A stretch of DNA of 64,000 nucleotides from Chloropicon primus (lineage: Eukaryota; Chlorophyta; Chloropicophyceae; Chloropicales; Chloropicaceae): contig CP060771.1 of NCBI GenBank assembly GCA_023205875.1, forward strand, positions 248,001-312,000. Direction: 5' to 3'. Shown here in pieces: positions 7,762-17,256 of the stretch. Position 1 is the first letter of the stretch. Every line of letters begins with the position of its first letter. A program made the position numbers and the translations under genes. Under the pieces are notes generated by a model, which was given only the letters and a program-made list of their open reading frames with translations, did no database searches and was not told where the DNA came from.

Positions 7762-9294
7762 CTATTGTCCGAATTCCAGGGCCCTCTTGAGGTGCTCGGC
7801 ATAAAGCAGGGTGAATTTGCGCTGGCAGGGTGGGACCGCGTCCAGGGGCAACGTCGTGGTGAGCCTGGCGCGATCTTGCTGCTCGGGGTCGAGCCCGCTG
7901 ATCATCTTCTCGTACTCCATCATTTCAGTCTGGTAGAAGAAGACGTTAAAGTTCGTCTTCGCGCTCCTTCCCTTTTGGATCAGCAGGGCTCTGTCGTACT
8001 GCCTCGCCGCATCCTCCTCCGTCTCGAAAAATCCGAAAGTGGCGTTCTTCTTCCCGTCGTACTTGCCGATCCTCGCCTCCCACCTGCCCTCGGTGCCCGA
8101 AACCCCCCTGTACCTGGACCTTCCCCTGGCGAAGGCCGAGCTCTGCCTCCTGATGTGGGCCACGACCTCCTCCTGCGTGCAGTGCCTCAGAATCTGAATG
8201 TGGGTCAAGTAGTCCTCCAGCTCAAAGTTGATCTCCGCGCTGAACCCCTTGCACACCAGGGCCACCACGTCGTACGCCCTCGCGGCCCTCTCCTCGTCGT
8301 CGAACCCGCCCAGGTACAGCTGCTTCTTGTGCACCCAGCAGGACGCCTCCCATCTCTTCGTCAGCCTGTGCCTGCTCACGCCCCGGTACTTGGAGGTCCT
8401 CGGCTTCTGCTCCTTCTTGGGGAGCTGGGCCTTCCTCTTCACGTTCTTCTTCTCGGTCGTCGCGGAGGAAGAGGACGCCGTCTTGGAAGACCTCCTCCTC
8501 GTCGGCTTCCGACCCTTGACGTGCGGAACGCTGCACTGGTGCTCCGGAAAGTCCTCGCGGCAGCTGGCCTCGGCGGCCTCGAAGAAGGGCTCCGGAAAGC
8601 CCTGCGCAGCGGCGGCCGACAGCGCCACCTGGGCCTGCTGGCTCAAGTACTCGTCCTCGGGGCTCTGGTACTGGTGCTGCTGGGCCATCGGGCAGAAGAG
8701 CCTGGTCATCATCACGTCCCCCACGCTTCCTTGGGCGTACGACCTCGTGGATTGGGGCACCAGGAACACCGAGGGCTCCGGGCAGTAGGGAGGTGGCCAC
8801 GCCGTCGCCGTCTCGTGCATGACCGTGGGCGTCGAGGCGCAGAGCTTGGTCGTGACGCTGGTGCTCCTCGGCAGCGGAAACGGCTGCTGGAACGTGGACC
8901 TCGCGCTCAGCACCGAGTTGGGGGACTCGAGGGGGAACACCGTCGGGTCCGTCATGAGGTCGTCGAACATCGCGGTGCCAAGCTTGTCCTTGGGCGGGGG
9001 GGTGAGGAGGACCGAGTCGGAGTTGTCCACCTCGTCGATCCCCTCAAGGAAGCTCGAGGAGCTCGGTGGCTGCCGGAGCAGGTTGGTCGCCCGCACGTCC
9101 ACCGCTTTCATCAAGTCCTGCTTCAGGGCAGCGAGGAGAGCCTCGTCGAAGGCCTCGTCCACGACACCAGCGACGCCCTCCTCCTTCACGAGGCCAAGGC
9201 CGTCGTCGTCGTTCCTCGCGGAACAGGAGCTCAGGTCCTCCCCCTCCGCCATGAGGGCAAGACCAGCGTCGTTCCCCTCGACCGACCTATCCAT
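7762..9294 (-). CDS. Double-AP2-domain transcription factor
   Basis: The ATG at 9294 gives 510 residues; the frame extends a little further but without another ATG. Two AP2 DNA-binding domains sit in the C-terminal half at ~300-362 (SKYRGVSRHRLTKRWEASCW, then YLGGFDDEERAARAYDVVAL) and ~391-450 (SRYRGVSGTEGRWEARIGK, then FGFFETEEDAARQYDRALL), with a linker of about 28 residues. This is the layout of plant AP2/AINTEGUMENTA-type regulators. A basic Lys/Arg patch (GRKPTRRRSS, KKNVKRKAQLPKK) precedes the first domain and could be a nuclear signal. The N-terminal half is low-complexity and acidic in places, as activation regions often are. A second, single-AP2 gene lies at 58213. The regulated genes are unknown. 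Confidence 0.88.
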   Translation of the reverse strand: MDRSVEGNDAGLALMAEGEDLSSCSARNDDDGLGLVKEEGVAGVVDEAFDEALLAALKQDLMKAVDVRATNLLRQPPSSSSFLEGIDEVDNSDSVLLTPPPKDKLGTAMFDDLMTDPTVFPLESPNSVLSARSTFQQPFPLPRSTSVTTKLCASTPTVMHETATAWPPPYCPEPSVFLVPQSTRSYAQGSVGDVMMTRLFCPMAQQHQYQSPEDEYLSQQAQVALSAAAAQGFPEPFFEAAEASCREDFPEHQCSVPHVKGRKPTRRRSSKTASSSSATTEKKNVKRKAQLPKKEQKPRTSKYRGVSRHRLTKRWEASCWVHKKQLYLGGFDDEERAARAYDVVALVCKGFSAEINFELEDYLTHIQILRHCTQEEVVAHIRRQSSAFARGRSRYRGVSGTEGRWEARIGKYDGKKNATFGFFETEEDAARQYDRALLIQKGRSAKTNFNVFFYQTEMMEYEKMISGLDPEQQDRARLTTTLPLDAVPPCQRKFTLLYAEHLKRALEFGQ

Positions 9295-9343
9295 CGAAAG
9301 AGAAAGACAAGACGCTTCCACCTATCGCGTCCTCCGTCGTAAC

Positions 9344-9419
9344 CTCGCACCGTAACCGACCGCCCCGCACCCTTTCGTGTGCCGCACTCACGCTCGTAAC
9401 GACTGTAACGGCTGTAACC
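9344..9419 (-). promoter_or_regulatory. GTAAC-motif cluster upstream of AP2 gene
   Basis: Five GTAAC sequences occur in 76 bp (GTAACC, GTAACC, GTAACG, GTAACG, GTAACC), 50-125 bp upstream of the AP2 start. GTAACG also occurs close to several other starts in this window. The sequence resembles a Myb-type core, but that is inference. Confidence 0.35.
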
Positions 9420-9629
9420 GCTTTGGGTGGACCACAGCGAATCCCCTGATTGCAAAGTGATGTGAATTCTGCCTCAATTCATCGCTCTGCCATTGCAGAA
9501 AAAAATGTAAATCCATTTGCACCCCAAAAGGGTGGGAGGCCTTGGCTCCTCCAGCAGCTGGGACTCACAGCCTGGGAGCGGGTCAACAGCGAGCGAAGGA
9601 GACCCTATCAAGCATATCAAGGCCAACAG

Positions 9630-9732
9630 GATGAGTGCACAGGCGATGCAGACCCATCTTAAGGTCCACCATAATCTGAACCTGGCCGACAACGTGGCCC
9701 GCTACAACTACAGTGAGGCGTACATGGAATAG
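9630..9732 (+). CDS. Possible last exon or small protein (33 aa)
   Basis: ATG 9630 to TAG 9730-9732 reads MSAQAMQTHLKVHHNLNLAD, then NVARYNYSEAYME. The open frame extends upstream to 9511, and codon choice (AAG, GCC, CTG, AAC, GTG) resembles the real genes nearby. A stop at 9508-9510 means any longer protein must enter through a splice acceptor. No family is recognised and no convincing first exon was found. Confidence 0.25.
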
Positions 9733-10208
9733 GATGGAATTAATGAATAATGAATGGAATAGGCTCTCCCATCCGCTGCAGAGCTGCAAGCTTGCAACGC
9801 TGCCAGCGTAACGTATCCTACGTAGCCTTCGTTTTTTCACCCAGCGTAGCGGATTGGTTCCTACGTCTTTGGTTACTATGGTGGAGGGGGGGGGGAGGAT
9901 GCACCTTTAACCAACATTAGGCCAGCATTAGGGGGGAACACAAACATGGATGATTGCTGTTGCGTGAATCGAGGCCGGGAACAAGGGCCACTCCCTCCTC
10001 TTCTTCCCCCTCCTGCATTCTTGCTAAGGATACCTCGCAGGGGCCATGAAGGACGTGGCTGTGGAGGAGAAAGGGGCCTCTTACTCTTGTAAAGGACAAC
10101 AAAACAAAAAGGAAAGGGCCATCATCCCCACGGCAAAATGAAGTGAAGTGGACGAGGACCGCAGGCGAGGCGGACACTGTCCCTTCCTCACCACCATCAC
10201 TCTCTCAA

Positions 10209-10261
10209 CCTAAAACCTAAAACCTAAAACCTAAAACCTAAAACCTAAAACCTAAAACCTA
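10209..10261. repeat. Interstitial AAAACCT heptamer repeat
   Basis: Seven uninterrupted CCTAAAA units plus CCTA lie 42 bp upstream of the ureidoglycolate gene ATG. The unit is a permutation of AAAACCT (TTTTAGG on the other strand), which is close to but not the same as the plant telomere unit TTTAGGG. Confidence 0.9.
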
Positions 10262-10302
10262 TCCATAATCTGGCTGCATCCTGAGCCTCAGAACGAACGA
10301 CG

Positions 10303-10425
10303 ATGAGGGCGACGACGACGGCGACGGCGAGGACGACGAGGGAGACGATGGGGACGAGAGTGATGTCACGGTGTCCTTCTCCTCCTATCCCCCTCCTCCT
10401 CCTCCTCCTTCTTCTCTTCCTCCTC

Positions 10426-10456
<31 letters not shown>

Positions 10457-11883
10457 TGGCGATGGCTTCCTCCTCCATCCCCAACGTGAACGTGATGATG
10501 GACAAAGTCAAGGTGTCTGCCTCCAACCTCTTCGAGCAGATCGAAGCGCTCGGCGAGCTTTCGGACACGACCCCACCCTCCATCACGAGAATCTTGTACT
10601 CGGAGAACGACGTCAGGTAAGTCAGCCATCCATTCATCCAACCCAAATCATCCATGGCTGACATCATCCATTCCATTCCATTCCACTCCTTGCAAAGGGC
10701 TCGAGATTACGTGAAGTCTCTGATGGTCTCCGCTGGCCTCGTGGTTCGGGAGGACTCGCTTGGGAACATCTACGGCAGGCTCACCGGCTCCGAGGACGAC
10801 GAACTCTCTCCCGTGGTGAGTGGTTCGCACGCGGATGCCATCCCTCACTCCGGCAAGTACGATGGAGTGCTCGGGGTTCTCGGGGCGATTGAGGCGCTCC
10901 GGGCGATTAGGGACTCGGGCTTGAGGTTGAAGAGGCCCGTGGAGGCTCTGATGTTCACCAGCGAGGAGCCCACGAGGTTTGGGCTGAGCTGCATCGGGAG
11001 CAGGGCGATGTGTGGAAGGCTCGACGCCGGGTACTTGAATTCCCTCCGAGACGCGAATGGCACCGGGTTCCTCGAGGCGTGCAGGGGGGGAGGCTACTGC
11101 AAGGACGGGGCGACTACGGCAGAGGTGCTGGAGGCCTCCTACGTTCCCAAAGGGGGAGTCCACGCCTTTGTGGAGCTCCACATCGAGCAGGGACCGATGC
11201 TCGAGGACGAGGGGTTGGACATCGGGGTGGTGACCGCCATCGCCGCCCCCGCGAGCGTGACGTTCGATTTCGTCGGCAACGGGGGGCACGCCGGTGCGCT
11301 TCTCATGCCGTACAGGCGGGACGCCGGCCTAGTGGCTGCCGAGCTCGCGCTCTCGGTGGAGCAGTGGGCCCTGGGAACCAAAGCCGTCGACACGGTGGCG
11401 ACCACCGGGGTGCTTCAGGTGTACCCCGGGGCCGTGAACAGCGTGCCGAGGGAGGCGCACGTCGAGGTGGACGTCCGGGACATCGACGAGGAGAGGAGGG
11501 ACGGCGTTCTGAGCAGCATCATCAGGAGCGCGGAGGTCATCGCGAGGAAGAGGAGCGTCGAGATGGAGCACAAGATCGTGAACCAGGACCCTCCAGCTCC
11601 CTGCGACGCGAGCGTCATCGATGCGGTGCAAGAGTCCGCAAACGAGCTCGGGCTCACCTCCAGGAGGATGGTCTCGAGGGCCTACCACGACGCCCTGTTC
11701 ATGGCTCAGATCGCTCCGACCGGCATGATCTTCATTCCTTGCAAGGGCGGAGTCAGCCACAGGCCGGACGAGTTCTCCTCCCAGAAGGACATGGAGAACG
11801 GCGTCAGGACGCTCGCCTTGGCCATGATCAAGCTGGCTGGAGTCGCGGAGACCTGCGACCAGGAGGGGAAGGAAGAGCTGTGA
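10303..11883 (+). CDS. UAH: Ureidoglycolate amidohydrolase (M20/allantoate family)
   Basis: The enzyme releases ammonia from ureidoglycolate at the end of plant purine-ring catabolism in the ER. There are two exons, 10303-10616 and 10698-11883, joined in phase 2 across an 81-bp intron (GTAAGT...GCAAAG). The product is 499 residues. A Leu-rich signal (PIPLLLLLLLLFLLA) near residues 28-42 fits ER entry. Motifs follow plant UAH closely: SDTTPPSITRILYSENDV, GSHADAIPHSGKYDGVLGVL, FTSEEPTRFGLSCIGS, ELHIEQGPMLEDEGLDIGVV, KIVNQDPPAPCD and SRAYHDALFMAQIAPTGMIF. The metal ligands of the M20 fold (HAD, D in KYDG, EE, H in ELHIE and H near the C-terminus) are present. Allantoate amidohydrolase is the nearest alternative; the GLDIGVVTAIAAPAS stretch favours UAH. 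Confidence 0.88.
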
Positions 11884-12335
11884 TGGGGGCGGCGATGGTT
11901 TGCATTGGCATCTGTGATTTGATTTGATTTGATTTGTTTTGTGCGGGGCAAGCTCCATCCATCGCGCGGTTTGCACGAGGCAGTGGAGATTGCTTCACGT
12001 TTAATTTATGAGTGCGCAATTCAGAAAGGATGCCCACGGCTTTCCTCCCCTTGGCATGCATCGCGGATCCCCTCTCCTCCCTCTCTCTCTTCGATGATCA
12101 CAAAGCAACAACAATGAATGATCACACCTTTGCTTTGCATTGTGGACACGGAGAGCGCGAGCGTCAAACGAAAGGCAGAGGGACTACCGCTTCCACCCCA
12201 CCAGCTGTCTCAGATTGCCCTCCCTGTCCAATTCCCAAGGCTTTCCTCCCCTTGGCATCGCAATCTCCTCCCCTCTCTCTCGCTCTCGCTCTCCTCTTCC
12301 AGGGCGCCAGAAGATTTTCCCAGAGCCAGAGGGCG
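11884..12335. other. Intergenic region with duplicated pyrimidine block
   Basis: No gene is visible. A GATTT pentamer run follows the UAH stop (11918-11938). GGCTTTCCTCCCCTTGGCAT occurs twice, at about 12038 and 12240, each followed by CT-rich sequence. A GCGCCAG before a purine-rich leader precedes the epimerase ATG. Confidence 0.5.
12034..12259 (+). repeat. Direct repeat pair upstream of epimerase
   Basis: CC(A)-rich lead plus GGCTTTCCTCCCCTTGGCAT appears at both ends of this span, about 200 bp apart, with CTCTCCTCCCTCTCTC-like sequence behind each copy. The two copies are identical over at least 20 bp. Confidence 0.7.
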
Positions 12336-13831
12336 ATGTACTCGAGTCGAGCGATGAACCAGCGACGTCAACGACGGCAGAGGCAGAGGAGCATGAGGAA
12401 CGTCGTCCTCGGCGTCTTCTCCGTCGTCGCACTCTTTCTCCTCTGGAGCTACAGGAGGAGAATCACCACCGTCACCTCGACGACGACGACGACGACGACG
12501 AGATCGTATTTTTCTGGCAGGGGCATGAGAAGGGCATCCAAGGAGGAGACTTTCGTGACGGACAAGAAGCACGTCCTCGTCACCGGAGGGGCGGGGTTCA
12601 TCGGTAAGGACGAGCACGTCGCCACATCATTCGACACACTGCACCGTCTCCGTCGTCATCAATTCCTTCTCTCTCTCTCTCTCTCTCTGTGGATGAATGG
12701 TTGGGTTTGATGTTGATGTTGATGTTTTTGGTTGGTTCCTTCCCTCTTGTGTAACGGACTGACTGACTGACTGACTGACTTCTCTCCTTCTTCTGGTCGC
12801 GCGTCGTCGTGCGTTGCTGGTAACGGCTCGCGTGCGTGTTGTGCTCAGGATCCCACGCCGCGCTTGCCCTCGTGGAGAGTGGCCACCGGGTAACGGTTCT
12901 TGACAACCTGAGCAGGGGGAACGCAGGGGCGTATGAGGTGGTGCAGCAGCACTCCAAGCCAGGCCAGCTGGACTTTCTTCGGGTGGATTTGGGCGACAAG
13001 CCGACGCTGTGCTGGTCCTTGCGTGATTCTGGGATTGATTTGGTGATGCACTTTGCCGCAATCGCGTACGTGAGCGAGTCCGTGAAAGACCCTCTCAAGT
13101 ATTACCAGAACATCACGACCTCGACGGTGAACCTCCTGGACTGCATGAAAGTCAGTGGCATCAAGGAGCTCGTGTACTCCTCTACTTGCGCGACCTATGG
13201 CAATCCGGACCAGCTCCCAATCACGGAGGAGACGCCTCCAGTTCCCGTCAGTCCGTATGGCAAGGCCAAGTTCATGTCCGAGGGGGTCATCAGGGACGTC
13301 GCCAAGTCGGACGGCAACTTCAAGTCAGGAATCTTGAGGTACTTCAACGTGTACGGAAGTGACGAGAAGGGCAGGCTGGGGGAGTTCCCGAGGCCAGAGC
13401 TCCGTCACTACGGTCGAATCACGGGGGCGTGCATGGATGCCGCTCTTGGAATCACGGACTCGCTCACGGTGATGGGGACGAACCATCCCACACGCGATGG
13501 CTCCTGCATCCGAGATTTCATACACGTCGTGGACCTCGTGGACGCCCACATCAAGCTCATGAACGCTCTGCAGAATCCGCCGGTACTTTTCAACGTCGGG
13601 ACCGGCCACGGCGTGTCAGTCAAGGAGATTGTGCAGGCGTGTAAGGAGGTGACTGGGAAGAACATCACGATCATCATGCAGGAGGAGGCGAGGCCCGGCG
13701 ACGCGGCGGAGGTTTGGGCTGATCCCACGGCGGTGGAAAGCTACTTGGGGTGGCAAGCAAAGTACACTGACGTGAAGGAGGGGCTGTCACACGCTTGGGA
13801 GTGGAGGCGGAATCACCCGAATGGGTACTAG
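12336..13831 (+). CDS. Golgi UDP-sugar 4-epimerase (UDP-arabinose/UDP-glucose type)
   Basis: The predicted reaction interconverts 4-epimers of UDP-sugars, using bound NAD. There are two exons, 12336-12603 and 12849-13831, splitting a Gly codon (phase 1) across a 245-bp intron that contains a TGAC tetranucleotide run (about 12760-12780). The product is 416 residues. Residues 1-21 are basic, followed by one membrane helix (~22-38), so it is type II membrane-bound as in plant MUR4/UXE. The Rossmann motif is VLVTGGAGFIGSHAAL; the catalytic set is YSSTCATYG...PYGKAK (Ser, Tyr-x3-Lys). The substrate-side block ITGACMDAALGITDSL and DGSCIRDFIHVVDLVDAH match UDP-xylose 4-epimerases of plants best. UDP-galactose 4-epimerase is the alternative; sequence alone does not settle the sugar. 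Confidence 0.88.
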
Positions 13832-13959
13832 GCAGCGACCTTTCCGTTGTGCCCCGGCCCAAGCTGTGCTGTAGAATTATGCGACGACGATCAGAGCAAA
13901 ATCAAAGAAAAAAATGACTTGTATACGCTATTGTATTTACCCTCTCAGATCAACTTGCT

Positions 13960-15582
13960 CTAGGCTCTGGTCTTTCTCCCTTTCCTTCGAGTGACCTTCT
14001 CCTCCTCTTCCTCCTCTTCCTCCTCTTCGATCTCCTCGACACCGGTCTCGTCCTCGTCGTCAGCGGTGGGCTCGTCCGTCTTCTTCTTCCTGGCGGCCAC
14101 GTCGTCGCTTGCTGAGGACTTCTCCCTCGTGCAGGCGATGAAGCAAGAGATCACCAGAAGGGTTGGGATCAAGCCAATGACGGCGTAGAGGTAGACCAGG
14201 TTGTTCAGGAGGAACTCCTTCGCGGCCATCCACATGTCGACGACATTTGGGGGGAGGTGCTCTATCAGGAAGGGGTCCACCGTCTCCAAGAGACCCCGCC
14301 AGAAGGCGAGGTGCTGGTGCTTGTTTGCCTCCGTGGCCATCTTCGCCCTTTCCGCCTTCTCCGCCTCGTTCTTCGGCTTCCAGTACGTCTCAATCACCTC
14401 CTTGGAGTGCTCCTCGTTGGTCGAGATGAGAATGTTGTCGAAAATGATTCCGCCGTCCATGGCCCAAATCTCCAAGGCAACCGCACCGATGGGCGCCACG
14501 CTCTTCAAAGGGGTGTCGTCCTCGTAGTAGTCCGGGTTGTCGATCTGCCTTGGGGCCCAAGGCCCCTTGTAGTCCGGGTTATCGATGTAAGGCCTCATCC
14601 ACTTGCCCTTGTAGTCCGGGTTGGGGATCAGGGGAGGGGTCCATGGGCCGCAGCCGGAGATCTTCTTGCAGGCCGGGTTTGGAATCGTGGGCGCTTCCCA
14701 GTCTCCGTCCTCGTCCTCGTCCCAGTCCTCTGGAACCTCCGCCTCCGGGTCGGTCACCTCGAGGGGCATGTCCTCATCCCAGTCGGCGGGCTTCGTGGCA
14801 TCGGCATCGGGAATCTTCGCGGGGGCGTCCTCGTCCCAATCGTCTGGCTTGGTAGCGTCGGGGTCTGGGAACTGGGGCTCGTCCACCCAATCCTCTGGCT
14901 TGCTATCGGTGGCGTCGTCGATCATCTTCGGGGGCAGGAACGAGGGCTCGAAGTCCTCGAAAAGGGATCCCTCCTGCTCCACGACGTCGTCGATGAGAAC
15001 CTTGTACGTGTTATCGGGAAGGATCACGGCAGTGAAGACGTGGCTCCCTCCGTCCGCGGTCGGTATCCCCGGCGGGTTCTTCAAGTGCTTCTCCTCAAAC
15101 TCTCCCGTGTTCCTGTCCTTGTATCGAATGATCAGGTGAACCTTTCCGCTGTCGCCGCACTTGTCTGGCCCGAACATCACGCTGTAACCCGTCTTGTCCG
15201 TGAGATCCTCCTCCTTGAACTCTGGATCCTCCGAAAGGAACTTGAGGTATCCACCCGAGCACCCATGCCCTTTGCTGAACTTCACATCGTATTGGAGGAC
15301 AACAGCATCCTCGCCGAAACCAACTGGACCACCTTCGACCCGCTTGCTGATTCCGTAACGCCTGGCCTCCCAACGAAGCACAAGCCCCTCCTCCTCGTGC
15401 TCCACCTTTCCATTGTACATCCCATCCTTGGACGAGATCCACGACGATGATGATGCAGAACTCTCGAAAGTATCAAACAACTTGGCACCTTCAAGTCCAT
15501 CAGCGCAAGAAACAAGCGACGAGGAGGAGACCAAGCAAAGTGACGCGAGCACGACGAGAAAAGAAAACGTCATGAACTTCAT
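13960..15582 (-). CDS. CNX: Calnexin
   Basis: An ER membrane lectin chaperone that binds monoglucosylated N-glycans. The ATG at 15582 opens a signal peptide (FLVVLASLCLVSSSSLVSC) in a 540-residue protein. The globular lectin part carries the calnexin signatures YDVKFSKGHGCSGGYLKFL, SVMFGPDKCG and HLIIRYKDR. The P-domain arm has motif-1 repeats (DPDATKPDDWDEDAPAKIPD, then DADATKPADWDEDMP) and motif-2 repeats (GPWTPPLIPNPDYKGKW, GPWAPRQIDNPDY). A membrane helix at ~464-486 (LVYLYAVIGLIPTLLVISC) is followed by an acidic-then-basic tail. The membrane helix separates it from calreticulin. The 5' side has a GTT microsatellite. Confidence 0.95.
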   Translation of the reverse strand: MKFMTFSFLVVLASLCLVSSSSLVSCADGLEGAKLFDTFESSASSSSWISSKDGMYNGKVEHEEEGLVLRWEARRYGISKRVEGGPVGFGEDAVVLQYDVKFSKGHGCSGGYLKFLSEDPEFKEEDLTDKTGYSVMFGPDKCGDSGKVHLIIRYKDRNTGEFEEKHLKNPPGIPTADGGSHVFTAVILPDNTYKVLIDDVVEQEGSLFEDFEPSFLPPKMIDDATDSKPEDWVDEPQFPDPDATKPDDWDEDAPAKIPDADATKPADWDEDMPLEVTDPEAEVPEDWDEDEDGDWEAPTIPNPACKKISGCGPWTPPLIPNPDYKGKWMRPYIDNPDYKGPWAPRQIDNPDYYEDDTPLKSVAPIGAVALEIWAMDGGIIFDNILISTNEEHSKEVIETYWKPKNEAEKAERAKMATEANKHQHLAFWRGLLETVDPFLIEHLPPNVVDMWMAAKEFLLNNLVYLYAVIGLIPTLLVISCFIACTREKSSASDDVAARKKKTDEPTADDEDETGVEEIEEEEEEEEEEKVTRRKGRKTRA

Positions 15583-15614
15583 CCTCAAACAAAACTCGTT
15601 GATGATGATGGATG

Positions 15615-15615
15615 T

Positions 15616-15647
<32 letters not shown>
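15615..15647 (+). repeat. (GTT)n microsatellite in calnexin leader
   Basis: About eleven GTT units lie 33-65 bp upstream of the calnexin ATG; the transcript strand would read (AAC)n. It is probably part of the 5'UTR. Confidence 0.85.
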
Positions 15648-15648
<1 letters not shown>

Positions 15649-15987
15649 CGATCCACTCTTTGTGATCGATCGATCGATCGAGTTGGAACGTATCGTAAAT
15701 ATCGTAATCGTTCGACAACGAAATGGCAAAGAGGAAGGAAACCGCTTCACGAGAAGATGATGCTGCTGCTGGCGGCGCTCCTCGTCGTCCTCGTTGTCGT
15801 CGTCGTCGTCGTCGTCCTCGTCGTCGTCGTCGTCGCTGTGAAGTGGATCGTTCGTCGTCGCGTCGTCGCGTCGTCTGAAAACCCTACGAATTGGAGATCG
15901 AAAGTGTTTTCTGTTTTTTTTTCCAAGGGGGAAAGGGAAAGGCCTTGGTGGAGGAGGAAGAGGAAAGGATGAAAGGACGACAGGGAG

Positions 15988-16062
15988 ATAGGTAAGAGCT
16001 TCGTCTTGAGAGCTTTCCAACGAGCCCTCACACGACCCATTTGGTGCTCGGAGTGGTCGAGG
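15988..16062 (+). repeat. Dispersed GAGGTRAGT element, short complete copy
   Basis: Both ends and the core are visible: ATAGGTAAGAGCTTCGTC, GAGAGCTTTCCAACGAGCC, CTCACACGACCCATTTGGTG, CTCGGAGTGGTCGAGG. The spacer between the GTAAG end and the core is much shorter than in other copies, giving about 75 bp in all. Confidence 0.65.
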
Positions 16063-16185
16063 AATCGATTTTTCTTCCGGAAAGCTAAGCAGGAACCACC
16101 GGAGTGGCTCGCCTTGTCGAGGACGGTGGGGACGAGGACGGATAGGAAAGAAGGAGAGAGAGGTGGATTGTGAAACTAGATCTCG

Positions 16186-16236
16186 CGAGCTTTCGAAAGA
16201 GTGGTTACTCGACTTGTTTGGAGATCGGAGTGAGCG
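16186..16236 (+). repeat. Dispersed GAGGTRAGT element, 3' part
   Basis: GCGAGCTTTCGAAAGAGTGG, TTACTCGACTTGTTTGGAG and ATCGGAGTGAGCG align with the core and distal end of the copy 170 bp upstream. The proximal GTAAGT end is not seen. Confidence 0.55.
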
Positions 16237-16477
16237 TTAACTTTGCTCATCAAGGCATTTGGGAGTGAAGCATCAATGAAGAGGAATCATCACTTGACTT
16301 TTGGTCAGACGAATCAGTGAGCGAGTCGAGCGTTACGAGAGATTGGTACCGGTTTAAGGCTTGTTCATCGCAAGATTTTGATTCGTGTGCGTCACTCGAT
16401 CGGTTCGGTGCAGGGAAACGTCGTGTGAGGTCGAATCAACGAATGAATCATGGCAAGATGTTCTCGTAGGTGATGGG

Positions 16478-17256
16478 ATGAGAGTCAGGCTAAGGAAGGT
16501 GGGAGGTCTCGTTCGGAAGGGGGAGAACCTCGTGGAGGTTGATCTTGATCTCCTCCGGTGCGGCAAAGATGGTGGTGACGCAGTCGTGGAGTTTCGTGAA
16601 CTTGTCGCGCGGACGCTCCGCCTTGAGGAGGGCGCTGTGTCGAGACTGAGGTTGGTCCACAAGGGGATAGTGCTTCACAACTACGATGACAGGCTTCCAA
16701 ACTTCCAGGACAGTGACGTGGTGAGCTACGCCGTGGCTCTGGACTCGCCTGAGGAGTACCTCCGCGAGAGGATCGATGGTGGTTTCGAGGAGCAAGAGGA
16801 GAGGTATGGTGGAACACGCTTCGTCTCAAGTGCAGCTCAGCAATCATTCGCGGTCGTTCTGACACACGCAACACCTCGTCTCCTTTTTTTGCACGCCACA
16901 GGGACCTTCGATTCGACATCGAGTCCCTGCCGTCCCATTGGCAACGCAAGGTGGCCTCCTACTTGAGGCACAGGCTTCACCTTTCGGACACCCTGCTTTC
17001 CGTTCTGTTTGCCCTGTCTCCGACCGGTTACGCAACGGTTTTGGTTTGGTTTCTCCTCGGAAGGCTCGCCTCGGCGTACGACTTGGGTGCCGTCTATCTG
17101 CTCCTGTCGATGGTCGCGTTCATCTTCATGAACTTGGGGAAGAGGAGGGAAGGGGAGGCGAGCGCTTACACCATCTTCAACAACTTTCAGGCTCTGCCTG
17201 GTCAGCTGACAGGGGATCAGCTCGACAGGCAGATGGTTCGTGGGCAGCTCACGTAA
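16478..17256 (+). CDS. SAYSvFN-domain membrane protein with ubiquitin-like N-terminus (SAYSD1-like)
   Basis: There are two exons, 16478-16803 and 16902-17256, joined in phase 2 across a 98-bp intron, giving 226 residues. ATG 16478 is the first in-frame ATG. Residues ~1-90 (RVRLRKVGGLVRKGENLVEV ... EEGAVSRLRLVHKGIVLHN) look like a ubiquitin-like fold. Two membrane helices follow (LSVLFALSPTGYATVLVWFL and LGAVYLLLSMVAFIFMNLG). The C-terminus holds the SAYSvFN signature: GEASAYTIFNNFQALPGQLT, with GDQLDRQM. Animal SAYSD1 sits in the ER membrane and senses UFMylated ribosomes at stalled translocons; that role is transferred here only by family. The gene is convergent with the lumen-protein gene at 17465. 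Confidence 0.82.

Larger units (their letters stand above)
9295..10302. other. 1.0-kb gap between AP2 and ureidoglycolate genes
   Basis: The left part holds a cluster of GTAAC motifs (see 9344-9419). A short coding-like stretch ends at 9732. From 9733 to 10200 no gene is visible; base composition is mixed. A heptamer repeat sits at 10209-10261, just before the next ATG. Confidence 0.45.
15583..16477. other. Divergent region between calnexin and SAYSvFN genes
   Basis: No gene is visible. It holds a (GTT)n tract (15615-15647), a degenerate GTC/CGT-rich tract (15780-15870) and two dispersed-element copies (15988-16062, 16186-16236). A short upstream ATG at 16449 opens a five-codon frame ahead of the real start at 16478. 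Confidence 0.5.

Noticed and set aside
7150-9342. Very long plus-strand open frame opposite the double-AP2 gene
   Set aside because: It is the antisense shadow of the AP2 gene in GC-rich DNA; its translation is Arg/Leu/His-rich and matches no family, while the opposite strand carries two intact AP2 domains.
9490-9640. Small structured RNA (SRP-like)
   Set aside because: GC-rich short inverted pieces are present but do not form a recognisable SRP, RNase P or snRNA pattern.
15583-16020. N-terminal extension of calnexin with Asp-rich and poly-Gln runs
   Set aside because: It comes from trinucleotide repeats in the leader; no ATG exists there, and a signal peptide starts cleanly at ATG 15582.
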